Source of the DNA: Haliclona indistincta | Taxonomy: Eukaryota > Porifera > Demospongiae > Haplosclerida > Chalinidae | Assembly (NCBI GenBank): GCA_964017065.1 | Contig: OZ024790.1 | Coordinates: 11,453,429-11,517,428 of the forward strand | Reading direction: 5' to 3' | Length of the DNA stretch: 64,000 nt | Part shown: one piece after another, positions 24,390 through 35,019 of the stretch | How positions within the stretch are numbered: the stretch's first letter is position 1 | How the letters are laid out: each line of letters begins with the position of its first letter | Program-made: the position numbers and the translations under genes | Notes under the pieces: generated by a model | The model's input: only the letters and a program-made list of their open reading frames with translations | Database searches by the model: none | Told to the model about the DNA's origin: nothing

Positions 24390-25181
24390 CTATTGAAAGT
24401 GACCGGCTAAAAGCTTGGCTTCGTCCTCCATTTCTTGGAGACTCCTAAACTTTTTCACTTCTACAGATTCGCTCTCTTTATCATGACGCTGCAGCTACAG
24501 ACAGCAATACAAATGATCAGTTATTTTTATCGAATATTTTGCAAACCTCTTCATAAATATCGTCATTTCTTTGAAAGTCTCCTGGTCTCCTCGGAATGAT
24601 ATGGACATGAACGTGTTCCACAGTTTGACCAGCATCACGACCATCCTGTAGAATATCAAAATGCCCTGTAACTTAGTTGCATGGCCGCTATGCAAACAAG
24701 CACTGTTCATTTCACATTTTACACTGCAGTAACAGATTTAGCTAGATCATAAAATTCAACAAGACAAAATAATAATTTTTTTACTGCTGTGGGCATATGA
24801 GATGCATTCTTATCACTCAACTTGAACTGCAATTGTCAGACTGGTAGCATTGTACAATTTCTCTATCACTGGCGCTATCCGATGAACACTGGTGAATAGA
24901 TCAGATACTTCCTGTGGAGTGAGCCCACTAAAACGAGGAACAACACGCTTGCTGCTGACAAGCACGTCTAGTTGCAATGACAGCTGAGAAAATTAGACTG
25001 CCGACACTCGATCGGACCATAGTTTATACTGGCCGACCAACTTCATGACAATACAAATCAACCTTAAGTTAAGGATACGTCCAGGTACTATGGGCTTTCT
25101 GTTAACGAAAGCATAACTGAGGTGAGTCTGTAGGAACACCACGGAGACGCTAATCACGTTTCTTCCAAAATGGACCGCCAT
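24390..25181 (-). CDS. FHIT: FHIT, bis(5'-adenosyl)-triphosphatase
   Basis: Four exons (25079-25181, 24822-24967, 24547-24645, 24390-24494) give 150 residues, against 147 in human FHIT. The protein begins [18 protein letters not shown], continues [20 protein letters not shown], carries the histidine triad HVHVHII and ends [16 protein letters not shown]... GHFQ. HIT hydrolases of this branch cleave dinucleoside polyphosphates such as Ap3A, with the central triad histidine as nucleophile. The stop lies 92 bases before the DPY19L start on the same strand, so FHIT's 3' UTR must overlap or abut the DPY19L promoter, unless both are made as one transcript. A partial copy is at 47.8-48.4 kb. Confidence 0.95.
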
Positions 25182-26015
25182 GACTTTTCCGGATTTGAGC
25201 TCCACCCACACTTTGCAGTGTCACACAACTTAATCGGCTTTGGAGGTATCACCTTTATCAGAATATAGTCTAGCATCAGTGACACACCTAGCTAGTCCAG
25301 GCTACAGCTTCAGAGTTGAGACAGACGTTTTTTACTAGCACTATTATGCATGTGACCATTATCTATCATGTGGCACAAGAACAGTGCTCGTAATATTTCA
25401 GAGTTCACAATCTCTTTTCCAAACCTTTCTCCACTTTGACATCTTGCAGTATCAATAATTATAACCTGGCTTAGCCTTAGAGTAGACTACCTAATCTCAA
25501 AATGATGGTCAGACAACGTGCAATGCAGAAAACATATTTTACGAAAAAATTAATCATTAATTAGATAGCCATGCTCAGGCCATGCTTATAATTATGCATA
25601 CATGGCTCTTGTTCAAAAGCTAAAGCTTTATAATTCAAGTACGTACAGGTATAGACGTGTATTGTTTGAAAAATACAACTTGACTATCATAGGAACATGT
25701 TATTGAAAATCATCATTTGATCAAATCATAATTAATAATTTAAGTCCTCAGTTGTTCTACATAAAATTAAACACTCTAATCATAATTCAAAAAAGGAAGG
25801 AGAAAAAAACAAAAATAAACTCAAAAGAACTACACAAAACAAACAATAAAAACAACAAAAAAACTAAAGCAGATCAGGTAAAGGAGATAAAGATTACAAG
25901 TACCTATAAGTCAAAGAGAGCGTTTCCTTCTTGAATAGCCATTGATAAGGCTGCTTAAGGTATTTCATGCTTAACTAACATTTACAACAATTACTGTTTT
26001 AATCACTCTAATTGG
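25182..26015. other. intergenic between FHIT start and copy C stop
   Basis: Contains the FHIT promoter side and the 3' flank of SNTX-FN3-GTPase copy C. Very A-rich around 25780-25870. No gene, repeat boundary or clear regulatory motif that I can support. Confidence 0.45.
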
Positions 26016-29000
26016 TCAGGATTTGTGAAATGGATTCAATTTATTGAAGAGGCTTCTCCACATACTCTTTTCTTCCACTGTTTCTTCCACAAAAAGGGGA
26101 CTCTGTTGTCTTTTGGGATTCTTCATCAACTCTGAAACGATCTCGGCTTGTCTTCGAACTCCTTGTAGTGCTTGTATCCTGTCTAGATAACGAGGTTTAG
26201 CTTCAAGCTTTTCAGATTCAATCAAAATATCAATGTATTCAACTTCTGTAAGATGATTAGGCCTCAGTGCTATCTCTTGCAAGCGTTCTATGCTGGTACG
26301 TACTTGATCTATTTTACGCAAGACAGCCATGTTCATTTTATCCAATTCCTTTTTCATTTCTATAATCACATCTTCCACTTGCTCTTTATTGGACATAGCT
26401 GACTCGAATCGCTTCTTTAGCTCCTGGGAAGTTCTGGTTTCCAATCCATCATAAAGCTCAAATCGGTAAGGATTATTAACATGCACCTTCCATGAGCAAT
26501 TACCAGGACAGACACCACATTCAGCACTACGGGTATCTCCATTTCTGCTCATTGCTGAGCATTTATATTTGTCATCATCATTAGCATAAATGCAATTGTC
26601 ATGACAAGTATAGTTACATGTGAGGCAGTTTGTGGTGTATTTTCCTCTTCGAAGATTAATCTTTCGCTGCTTGGTTACTTTGACTTGGTAAGTAAAGTCT
26701 TTATTGGTGAGAATATCGGCTTCTCGATCTCTTAGCATTTGTCTCTCTTGGCGTAACTCATCAATCTTTGCCAAACCCGCAGTGATTTGTGGTTGCAATC
26801 CCTGAACAGCTATTTCTAGTTTGTCACGCTCATGCATAACTTCTCTGGTTTGTTGAAGACTTTGAGCTTTTGCTGTTGAAAATCTGCTGAAAAATTCATC
26901 AAAGCTCTTAACCCCCATTTTCCAGAACATGCTATCAAATTCATCATCTTGTGATGCTTTCGCTGCAAATAGTGCAGAATTGTTGAATTTAAAGAATGCC
27001 TTTGAGGGTACATTAGCAGCCTTTACTGCATCAAGGACAGGAGGTCGCATTCCATCAGCAAAAGTTATCATCAGAAAGATATTGCCAGCTACATCTTTGC
27101 CAAAAATAGAAAGAATAGAGTCAAATACATATCGTTGTGTCGGTGTCAGTCTCGCCAAGGGGGCTTGAGTGACAAAACCAATCCCATGTAGCTGATCGAT
27201 ACCTTCAGCTCCAACAATAGAAAAAAGTTCCTTGATCTGGCTGACAATATACTTGTCTCTGTCTAGTCCTTCGGTGTCACCAAATCCTGGAGTGTCAATG
27301 ACTGTAAGAGTGTATTTAAGAGAGGAGTTGTCTTTGTAGAAAGTATAGGCAGTGATGTTCATTGTCTGGCTTCTAGACTGATCTTGTGAAGTTTTTTCTG
27401 CAATTAGCTTGAAACGGAAGTCATCTTCCCAATGAACACCCATGATGTAGTTGGCCATGCCATTTATCAGAGTAGTTTTGCCAGCTCCAGTGGCTCCTAT
27501 TACCATGAGTACCTTGTGTGGAACACCCAGGTTGTGTTCAAGACATTTGCATGTATTGTTGGCACCATAAGATTTTGACTTTTTAGAATTAGGAGCTGAT
27601 GGTCCAACATGAACCTTAAGAATATCGTGCTTTTTCATGACACAATGTGTTGGTAACAGATATGTCGGAGGATTGCTTTCTGGAATTGGGTCAAGACCTT
27701 TGTAAACCTTAGCACCCCAAGGCATAGTCTTTGCTTCAAATGGATCACTGAGTTCACTATATGAACTAGTTCCAGCAGAAGTTACTGCAGCAATTTGAAA
27801 TACATACTGCTTATTCTGAGCAGCATAAAAAGAGATATGTTCTGTGAGACTGTCGGTCACCAGAGAATGCCAAATATGGGGTTGTTCATCAGTTTCTTGA
27901 TACAAGATGGAATAGTACTCAATGCCAGCATAATTCGGTCTCAGCCAGTTCACTTTAAAGTGTTTGTAACTCCTATTGGAGACAGTAGGCTTCCCTAATG
28001 GTGGAGGTAGCTTAGTTTCTATTGGATCAGTGAGTTCACTCTCAGGACTACTTCCCACAGCAGTTTCAGCTCTCACCTTGAAAAAATAGACCGTTTTTTG
28101 TTCTAGTCTAGTCAAGCTGTACCTCCCTATAGGTGAAGATAATCTGTAAGAATTCCAGTTATCATCTGGCTCATCCACTGTGCGAAAGAAAATTGTATAG
28201 CCCTTGACAGTGTCAGCACCATGTACGGGCTCATCCCACGTCAACTCAATGCTGTTATGAGTTATTTCAGTAGCACAAGGCTTACCAGGCTGACTAATAG
28301 GCAATGGAGTTTCGATTAAGTCGCTGGGGTCACTTTCTGGACTAGATCCTGCAGCAGATTCAGCTCTTACTGTAAAGATATAAGTTGTTTTTGGAGTAAG
28401 TTGAAAGAGATCGGCACACTCTTGTGGTTTAGATACTGTGCTTGATTGAATTGGCGTACCATCAGGAGAGTGAAAAGTAATGGTGTATGACTGAACAAGT
28501 TCAGCTCCGCGTTTAGGCTTTTCCCATGTCAGTTGCAGACTGTTATAGGTTACATTAGAGGCTTGTGGTTTGCTAGGCTTATCAGGAGGCATTGTAGTAA
28601 CACATTCTTTACTCTCTTGACTACAACCTGGAGTGGTTTCTGCTCTTACTTTTAAGCAATAGGTTGTTCCAGGAACAAGACCGGCCAACACACATTGCTC
28701 CTCAGCATCTGTGGCTGTCTGTGAAAACCACTGATCTGATGGATCGCTCCTGGAGCGATAAAAGAGTGTGTAGTAGTTGACACTAGCAGCTCCATATTTG
28801 GGTTTTTCCCATTTTAACAGAAGGCTATCACAAGATAGGACAGATGGCTGCAAACTACTTGGTTGATCTGGTATCTTAAATGCAGTAGCAAATGCACTTT
28901 CATACAATAAAACAAAGACAAACTTGTCATTTGTTTCTTCAGCAATATCAATGTCACTATTAGTGACAATGAATTTTATAACATCACTTTGTTTGGTGTG

Positions 29001-30446
29001 ATTAGCATTTACGAACTCTTTAAAGCAGAGAAACTGTTTTCGCATCTCTTGCATGAGAGGCTTGTTTCTGTACCAAGGTTGTAAAGAGGTATTCAGATTT
29101 TCGACACTGCCACGAAGATAAGCTTCCATTTTCTCTAAGTAAACATTACTTGTCCAAGATATTCGAAAGTCAAAGCAGAGAACTGTCTCTATTTCAAGAT
29201 CATTGATGAAAACATCTACTTCACCAGGCCCAAATGCTAGACAAATTTTTTCCTGCTGTTTCAAGTGTTTCAAATATCCAGCGAGAATTTGCACCTCGTT
29301 CTCTTTTTCTGAAATCCAAGCAGAGAGAGATCGACGGCTGAAGGGCGATTGAGAATTGCTTTTAAGAATCTCTGCAAGCTTTGTCTCATCCATTCCACCA
29401 CCACGAACCTTGGGTAGCAACGTAGCCAGGGACTTCTCTAAGTCAGTCCTGTAGCCATCAATGAGATCATTTAAATTCTCGAGTTCATCCTTTAGACCAT
29501 GAAAGCTAGAACACACGTCAGTTTTCATAAGGTCATTGCTACGCATTGTTGTTTCATGAAGTGATTCCATGAGTTGGTGGAACTCATCGATCAGCCTGGT
29601 GCTAATTTCGCTTACCATCCTTTGTGCTCTGCTGTCTAACTTGCCAAGAGGGTATAGCCAGACTCTTTTTGGAACACTTTTTCCTTTCAAAAGCTCTGGT
29701 AGCTCTTGATAAACTTTGGCTGCATCACGAAATGTTGCTGGGTGATTTTGAAGAATAAAATCTCCATAGAACTTGCAATGAAGCTTTTCCTCTTCATCCT
29801 TACCAGCATTATCAATGTCAATGGAGATTTCCCCTTCACCTGGCAGCTTTTTTAGGCTAGGTAGTCCTCCTACCTTTACCTTCAATTTTCCATAGATGCT
29901 TTTAACATTTTCACCACTGTCTGCTTCTCTGTCAAAAACAAAGAAAGCATCAGCACCATAAACCATGCCAGTGACAACGTGAGTAGCTATGTCTTTGTCG
30001 AAGACATCCTCGTACTCAAAATTTCCTAACTGATCCATTGTCAGCTGTTCAAACGTGGTAGTTGATTTGTACTTAAGAGTAACACGAGCTTGATTTTTGG
30101 AGGATTTGCGATCATTAAGAAATTTTGCAGCACCCCCAACATGTACCATACCACTTAGCAAACTGAGCTTTAAGCTACTATCAACACCAAGATGAAAAGT
30201 CTTCTCCTTGAGGGTGTCTTCGGTAATGACCTCAAAATCAGATGTTTCTAAAGGTGTCTTAGACACAGCTGTTTTAAGTGCTTCTATACCCCAAAGGGTT
30301 ACACCAGGTATCAGACTATCTGTACGACAATCATAGAGCATTCCAAGCTGGAACGGTTGCCCCAAACAGGGCTTCTCTAAGGTGTCAGCTCGTTTGACTG
30401 TTGAAAGACAGTCATCAACAGACTTGAAAGCAGCCTGAAGACTCAT
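26016..30446 (-). CDS. SNTX-FN3x4-GTPase protein, copy C (1476 codons, intronless)
   Basis: Single open frame of 1476 codons with the same architecture as copy B: SNTX-family N-terminal region (LGMLYDCRTDSLIPG), helical and thioredoxin-like SNTX segments, four fibronectin III domains, GTPase with P-loop GATGAGKTT near residue 984 and DTPGFGDTEGLDRDK, the ITFADG motif, Cys-rich patch (CLTCNYTCHDNC... CGVCPGNC) and a coiled-coil C-terminus (PNHLTEVEYIDILIESEK shared with copy B). The start used, MSLQAAFKSVDD, is longer than in copies A and B. The GTPase and C-terminal region are nearly the same in B and C, while the FN3 block differs much more. The lack of introns in a 4.4-kb frame contrasts with the 12 to 21 exons of neighbouring genes. 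Confidence 0.85.
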   Translation of the reverse strand: MSLQAAFKSVDDCLSTVKRADTLEKPCLGQPFQLGMLYDCRTDSLIPGVTLWGIEALKTAVSKTPLETSDFEVITEDTLKEKTFHLGVDSSLKLSLLSGMVHVGGAAKFLNDRKSSKNQARVTLKYKSTTTFEQLTMDQLGNFEYEDVFDKDIATHVVTGMVYGADAFFVFDREADSGENVKSIYGKLKVKVGGLPSLKKLPGEGEISIDIDNAGKDEEEKLHCKFYGDFILQNHPATFRDAAKVYQELPELLKGKSVPKRVWLYPLGKLDSRAQRMVSEISTRLIDEFHQLMESLHETTMRSNDLMKTDVCSSFHGLKDELENLNDLIDGYRTDLEKSLATLLPKVRGGGMDETKLAEILKSNSQSPFSRRSLSAWISEKENEVQILAGYLKHLKQQEKICLAFGPGEVDVFINDLEIETVLCFDFRISWTSNVYLEKMEAYLRGSVENLNTSLQPWYRNKPLMQEMRKQFLCFKEFVNANHTKQSDVIKFIVTNSDIDIAEETNDKFVFVLLYESAFATAFKIPDQPSSLQPSVLSCDSLLLKWEKPKYGAASVNYYTLFYRSRSDPSDQWFSQTATDAEEQCVLAGLVPGTTYCLKVRAETTPGCSQESKECVTTMPPDKPSKPQASNVTYNSLQLTWEKPKRGAELVQSYTITFHSPDGTPIQSSTVSKPQECADLFQLTPKTTYIFTVRAESAAGSSPESDPSDLIETPLPISQPGKPCATEITHNSIELTWDEPVHGADTVKGYTIFFRTVDEPDDNWNSYRLSSPIGRYSLTRLEQKTVYFFKVRAETAVGSSPESELTDPIETKLPPPLGKPTVSNRSYKHFKVNWLRPNYAGIEYYSILYQETDEQPHIWHSLVTDSLTEHISFYAAQNKQYVFQIAAVTSAGTSSYSELSDPFEAKTMPWGAKVYKGLDPIPESNPPTYLLPTHCVMKKHDILKVHVGPSAPNSKKSKSYGANNTCKCLEHNLGVPHKVLMVIGATGAGKTTLINGMANYIMGVHWEDDFRFKLIAEKTSQDQSRSQTMNITAYTFYKDNSSLKYTLTVIDTPGFGDTEGLDRDKYIVSQIKELFSIVGAEGIDQLHGIGFVTQAPLARLTPTQRYVFDSILSIFGKDVAGNIFLMITFADGMRPPVLDAVKAANVPSKAFFKFNNSALFAAKASQDDEFDSMFWKMGVKSFDEFFSRFSTAKAQSLQQTREVMHERDKLEIAVQGLQPQITAGLAKIDELRQERQMLRDREADILTNKDFTYQVKVTKQRKINLRRGKYTTNCLTCNYTCHDNCIYANDDDKYKCSAMSRNGDTRSAECGVCPGNCSWKVHVNNPYRFELYDGLETRTSQELKKRFESAMSNKEQVEDVIIEMKKELDKMNMAVLRKIDQVRTSIERLQEIALRPNHLTEVEYIDILIESEKLEAKPRYLDRIQALQGVRRQAEIVSELMKNPKRQQSPLFVEETVEEKSMWRSLFNKLNPFHKS

Positions 30447-32246
30447 CGTTCTAAGGCACTATAGTTTTACCTCATGCAAAGATGCGGATGTCGTAAAGAA
30501 CATCAAAAGGCAATAAACAAGAAAGACGTGAGTGCTAGTGATTTAATATTTGCACTTGATGGAGAGATTCACAGGGATATTGTGCTCAGACTTGAATTTA
30601 TACCTGTGTATACAGATAGAACCAATGAAACAATTCCCTTTTAATATTATAATTACTGCAAGCACACATCAAAATAGGGTGAAACAAACCCAAAATAGGG
30701 AACACGTGCAATACAAACCCACATCATGTGTTGTGGTTGGGTATAAAGCTAATACCGTATAGTGGGAATTTGGGAAATTGTCGTGGGCTAAATTTTCGCA
30801 AATCAAGCACTCCAGTTTTTTCGCGAGTTATATAGCTGCATAAAGCTGAAAATAACGTAAGCTTGGTATCCATTATCCAAGAGCATGATTGCTCAGCTAT
30901 AGTCTAATTCTACGTAAAGTTGCAAAAACCAGGAGTATGCCATTTGTTTTGTCGTCACGTGATCGTTTCTATTGTCTCTTTGTGCTGAATACCTACATCT
31001 GTGATTCTATTGTGTGAGGTAACAGAGGTATAGTGTCCTCTAAGTATAGGTTAGAGACCGAGGCCAAGGGATCTACGCGTTATAGAAACCCGAGATGAGT
31101 CTAAAACTTTGAGTCTAAAACTTTCTCACCTGTATAGATTTTGTGTAATTTTGGCCTTGTTTAGGACCGTACTGTAGTTTGCATGATCATCAAGCACCCG
31201 CTTTACAGCATAATGATAGATGAACTAGTTACCCAACTGTTTGCCAAGTCTTTTTCTTAACTAACAATAGCAGTTTTTATTGCCTAAAAATAAATGATAA
31301 TTGGTGTTTTCCAACAACAGCCACTGAACCGCTGATATCTTCGAGATGAAATAAGGCATGTGTTCCTTACTTTACACACATACTCTAGATGGATGTATCA
31401 ACTCTCTCACCAAATCATATAACTGTAGTTTAATTTTTATGACAAAAACATTTCATGTAGGTGAAATGTGGTAAATTGGAATGTTTAGACTGGAAGTACT
31501 GTACATCATTTGTTCTTGTAATAACAATGTTATGGCTTGTTATGAATGCACTTTCACTAAGTAAACTGTGGTCTATCTGTTCACGGAAGGACTCTATCTG
31601 TTCACAGAAGGACTCTATCTGTTCACGGAAGGACTCTATCTGTTCACGGAAGGACTCTATCTGTTCACGGAAGGACTCTATCTGTTTGTGGAAGGACTCT
31701 ACAGCAAATAGACCGTCGGATCTAATAAATCTGATTGGTCAACAACATTGAGCTATACTCTAAGGCATAGATATGACAGTTTTTTGGATGAGTAGTATGG
31801 ATACCAAACACATGTTTGACATCAGACTAGTTGTACTAGAGTTGAGCTGATGCTGTGCTGGGCACTTCGGTCGCTGCATTTACATTGCGCATTGTTTTAC
31901 TGAGCCAGAGTTAATCAAGAAGGTAGTTACTTGCTGTTTACAAGGGTGTGGTATTATGCCAAATTTCTACCCTGCAAGCTTCTCTAACTCCTACAGGTAA
32001 TTCAATGCCAAAATACAATTGAAATAGCTGCGCACTAATATAAAACTCGACTTGCAGGACCGTGTGTCCACAACTGAGATCAAAATGGCAAATATACAGT
32101 AGTTGTAATGTAAACAGAATCGTTATAATTGCGTGATTGCGCACGATGATAATAAGCCTTTCCCAATAAGCCAATGGAATGTATGGGTGGAGTAAATTAA
32201 ACGTGACGTCACTTCTGGAGTCTCACTGCTGCTCCACTAGCGGCTG
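30447..32246. other. intergenic upstream of copy C
   Basis: Holds the 5' flank of copy C. The region near 30750-30840 (GTATAGTGGGAATTTGGGAAATTG, AAATTTTCGC) resembles small AT-rich repeats seen elsewhere in the window. A 21-base minisatellite is listed separately. No gene recognised. Confidence 0.45.
31573..31698. repeat. six-unit 21-base minisatellite
   Basis: Unit CTATCTGTTCACGGAAGGACT, six tandem copies with one or two substitutions each; the last reads CTATCTGTTTGTGGAAGGACT. Because the unit is 21 bases the surrounding frame (31461-31751) stays open and would give SICSRKD heptads, but nothing else supports a gene. Confidence 0.95.
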
Positions 32247-34041
32247 TAATGTATGGGAGTGATTGAGAAAATGGACAAACTTTGGGCTCAGCCTACTCAA
32301 GCTGGGTTTTGGGTAACTTTGAGTGCCCAAGCCTGGCTATTAATAAGAACTAGAATCAGCACGATCGTGATCTAGTTGAATGATGAAAAAGTGATGCCAG
32401 ACATAGCTGTACAAGAAAATAAAAAGATTTCTAACGAAATCAAAAGGATGTAGGGATAAAGAAATCTGTTACTGGTCCACAATGTAAACCAACAAGGAGC
32501 AAGCATGGAATGGTAACACGATTGACTTGCTAACAGACCATAGATCCCTACATCAGTGGCTGTACATAACATTTTCACTATACTATAATTATTTTGTCAC
32601 AAGCTAAATTCAATTCAATGCATGTCAGGTGTCAGCCAATAGCAACTAGCAGAACTGCTGCAGTCAGCCACTGATGTAGGGATCTATGGTCTGTTAGCAA
32701 GTCAATCGTGTTACCATTCCATGCTTGCTCCTTGTTGGTTTACATTGTGGACCAGTAACAGATTTCTTTAGCCCTACATCCTTTTGATTTCGTTAGAAAT
32801 CTTTTTATTTTCTTGTTTGTGTCCTTTTTTCTTTTACAGTGAGTTTCAAATTTTTGGTGCAGTTCGAATTCAGCAAGATAATGTATCTATTTTTTGTTTC
32901 AATCATTGGTTTGGTTTGCTTTCTTGATAATTGCTTTTTAACTTGTAGCTCCTATAAATACTGAAACTAGCTTATGCATTCATGCATGCTGCAGCCTGGA
33001 TGCACAGCATACGAGCCCCGCTCACTCTGGTTTAGAATTTTCTGTATGGCTGTGATACTATCTGGCAAGCGGCAGAACGGTGATACTACACGAGCTTACT
33101 CTGTGAGTTGTTCTTCGAAGACTCCAGACGCCAATATGCGCTCTCCATACGGCGATACTCTACAAGTGTGTTTGGTCACGTGAGTATTACGTAATCACAA
33201 TACTGGCGTCAAACACTTAGCTGACAACTGTATCGTGATCGTGAGCTCGTCAAATGTATATCGTCGTTTCGCTAAAAACTAAGTTCAAAAGGCACATGCC
33301 AGGAGAATTTCACGACTGTTCGTGGGTGTTTTGGTCTCGGCACTGCCCGCGTAAAGGCGCTAGGCGAGTGGAAGAAAGAAAGAAGAAGAAAACGAAGATG
33401 ACGAAAGTCGATTTTCACCGTTTCCAGGTTCGTCACTTTAGTAACAATTTCGAGCAATCTCCTTGCTACTGTAAGATGGGGCAACGCCAGAGAGCAGATC
33501 TAAGTGTTTTTGGACGTACACAATTCATCACCAGGCGAAATATCAGCGTTTGAACGCTAATACATTGTATGTAGCCGCCATATTCTTTTCTCGTTCATCC
33601 CTACATAGGGAGTCACTACCGTGCCTCCCTAATAACTGGAACGAACGCATTCTGAAAGAAGCACAGTTTTGTGGAAGTGCCAACAATGTGTGAACAGTTC
33701 TGCTTTGTCGGTGTAGAGTGTTAGCACACAGTAGCGCGGCGTGTTGGTAGCCATGAACAATGGTTGTTTACAGCGGGAAGAACACTAGTACAGCTTGCTA
33801 CAACGTTCAGCAGAAGTGCAGTAGTATGCAGAGCCGGCAGTCATTGTCGTTAGTAAAGTAAACAAAAACAAGTGAACGCTACATCATGCATCTGTGTACC
33901 CTGCAGCACTGGTTGTCAACGTAGAATGCGTGTGAATTTCATAGTAACAAATAGCCAAAGTACAGTAGCACAGTTTAAAAACTTTTAAACAGTACGCGCA
34001 GTCTAAAGTTCGCCTATTTTCTCAATCACTCCCATACATTA
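32247..34041. mobile_element. outer inverted-repeat pair enclosing a nested element
   Basis: Left end TAATGTATGGGAGTGATTGA (32247) and right end TCAATCACTCCCATACATTA (ending 34041) are inverted copies, with further pairing through GAGAAAAT(G/A)G. The roughly 1.8-kb interval contains the complete foldback-headed repeat 32412-33632, so this may be an older element into which the latter inserted. Confidence 0.6.
32412..33632. mobile_element. foldback-headed repeat, copy 2 (partner 6436-7661)
   Basis: Foldback 32412-32560 / 32660-32814 followed by a tail ending in GGGAGTCACTACCGTGCCTCCC. Sequence matches copy 1 throughout with many substitutions. The tail frame (33254-33553) begins MYIVVSLKTKFKRH and is longer than in copy 1 because frameshifts differ. 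I cannot assign it to a known superfamily. Confidence 0.8.
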
Positions 34042-34328
34042 CAAATGGGACTTCGAAATTTAATTCACGTTTGATTAATGCTTAAGGGAGCTTGGTACTA
34101 ATTAATATTCATAAGGCGGTGCCGATGCTATCGATTTTCAGATGTAAAGCAGCTATGAAAACATCGCTAGCTGCATAACAACACTATTAGATGTACTCCA
34201 AGTTTTAGTGAGAAAGCTTACCGGAAAGGACCGCCAGAGGCGTGACAAAAACCACACCTACTCGTCCGAAGAACTTTTCAGCAGAGCATGCCAGGTTGCT
34301 GAAACCACGTTTCTAGCTATGGCTATCT
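33633..34328. other. repeat-rich spacer
   Basis: Contains the right end of the outer inverted-repeat pair (to 34041). The remaining bases show no gene. Confidence 0.4.
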
Positions 34329-34656
34329 CAGGAGCGTATAAGGAGAAGGAGCGTGTAACTAACAGAAATATCGGAGCCTAAAGTCCGCCGCTTGCGCTGC
34401 AAAAACCTTCCTTATAAGGAAGGTTTTTGCAGGCCGCATAAGACGGCGACCATAGCTCTGGCTGAACGCTTGCTTGTTTTAGCCGGAGACGGGCAGGACG
34501 AGACGTGGATGAATGTATAGGTAGGAAATAGCGAGCCACAACGCGCAAAGAAAGGCCCAAGTTCCAAGTAGCAACAGCGCACGGCGGCGGACTTTAGGCT
34601 TCGATATTACTAAGCGTATACGGTAGTTGAACGCTCCTTCCCCTTATACGCTCCTG
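34329..34656. mobile_element. CAGGAGCG-type MITE, copy 1 (partner 63124-63407)
   Basis: Ends CAGGAGCGTATAAGGAGAAG and the complementary CCCCTTATACGCTCCTG (ending 34656), flanked by direct CTATCT repeats (34323-34328, 34657-34662). Subterminal CTAAAGTCCGCCGC / GCGGCGGACTTTAG also pair. The interior matches the copy at 63124-63407 in opposite orientation. This copy has an extra perfect 36-base palindrome at 34397-34432. Confidence 0.9.
34397..34432. repeat. perfect 36-base palindrome inside the MITE
   Basis: CTGCAAAAACCTTCCTTA followed directly by its exact reverse complement, with no loop. The related MITE at 63124-63407 lacks it, joining the flanking GCGG and CCGC sequences directly, so it is a later insertion of about 40-45 bases. 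Confidence 0.9.
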
Positions 34657-35019
34657 CTATCTCGACACGAGGAATCTTGTAACGGAGAGCTTTTGGCAGT
34701 ACAGCAGCGATGAACAGTACTTAGGTAAATTACCTTGGCTGTTGAGTACGCAATTCGAAAAACTAGTGTTGGTCACATGTAGATGACGATCTTGGCGCTG
34801 TATAAGCGTACTCAAAGACTTCATGCTTGAGTTTTATAATGTTTTGTGCTTTCCCAGCACGTACAGCGGTTTCACAACTTCTTGCAATGTAAAAGCGTCA
34901 ACCATAGAGCATAAACCATGTTCAATCTGAATCACGCAATGTAATAAACCTTCCAAATAAGGCACGGAGCACACTTTACGGTTTTGTGGCTACGGTTTTG
35001 TGGCTATTTGTGGCTACTA

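Noticed and set aside
25752..25934. 60-codon Lys/Asn-rich frame
   Set aside because: A-rich low-complexity sequence only.
11463..30446. Calling copies B and C venom toxins because of the SNTX region
   Set aside because: The region is widespread in non-venom proteins, there is no signal peptide, and the C-terminal GTPase is unlike the fish toxins.
31461..31751. 96-codon frame with SICSRKD heptad repeats
   Set aside because: The frame is open because the minisatellite unit is 21 bases; there is no signal, domain or exon context.
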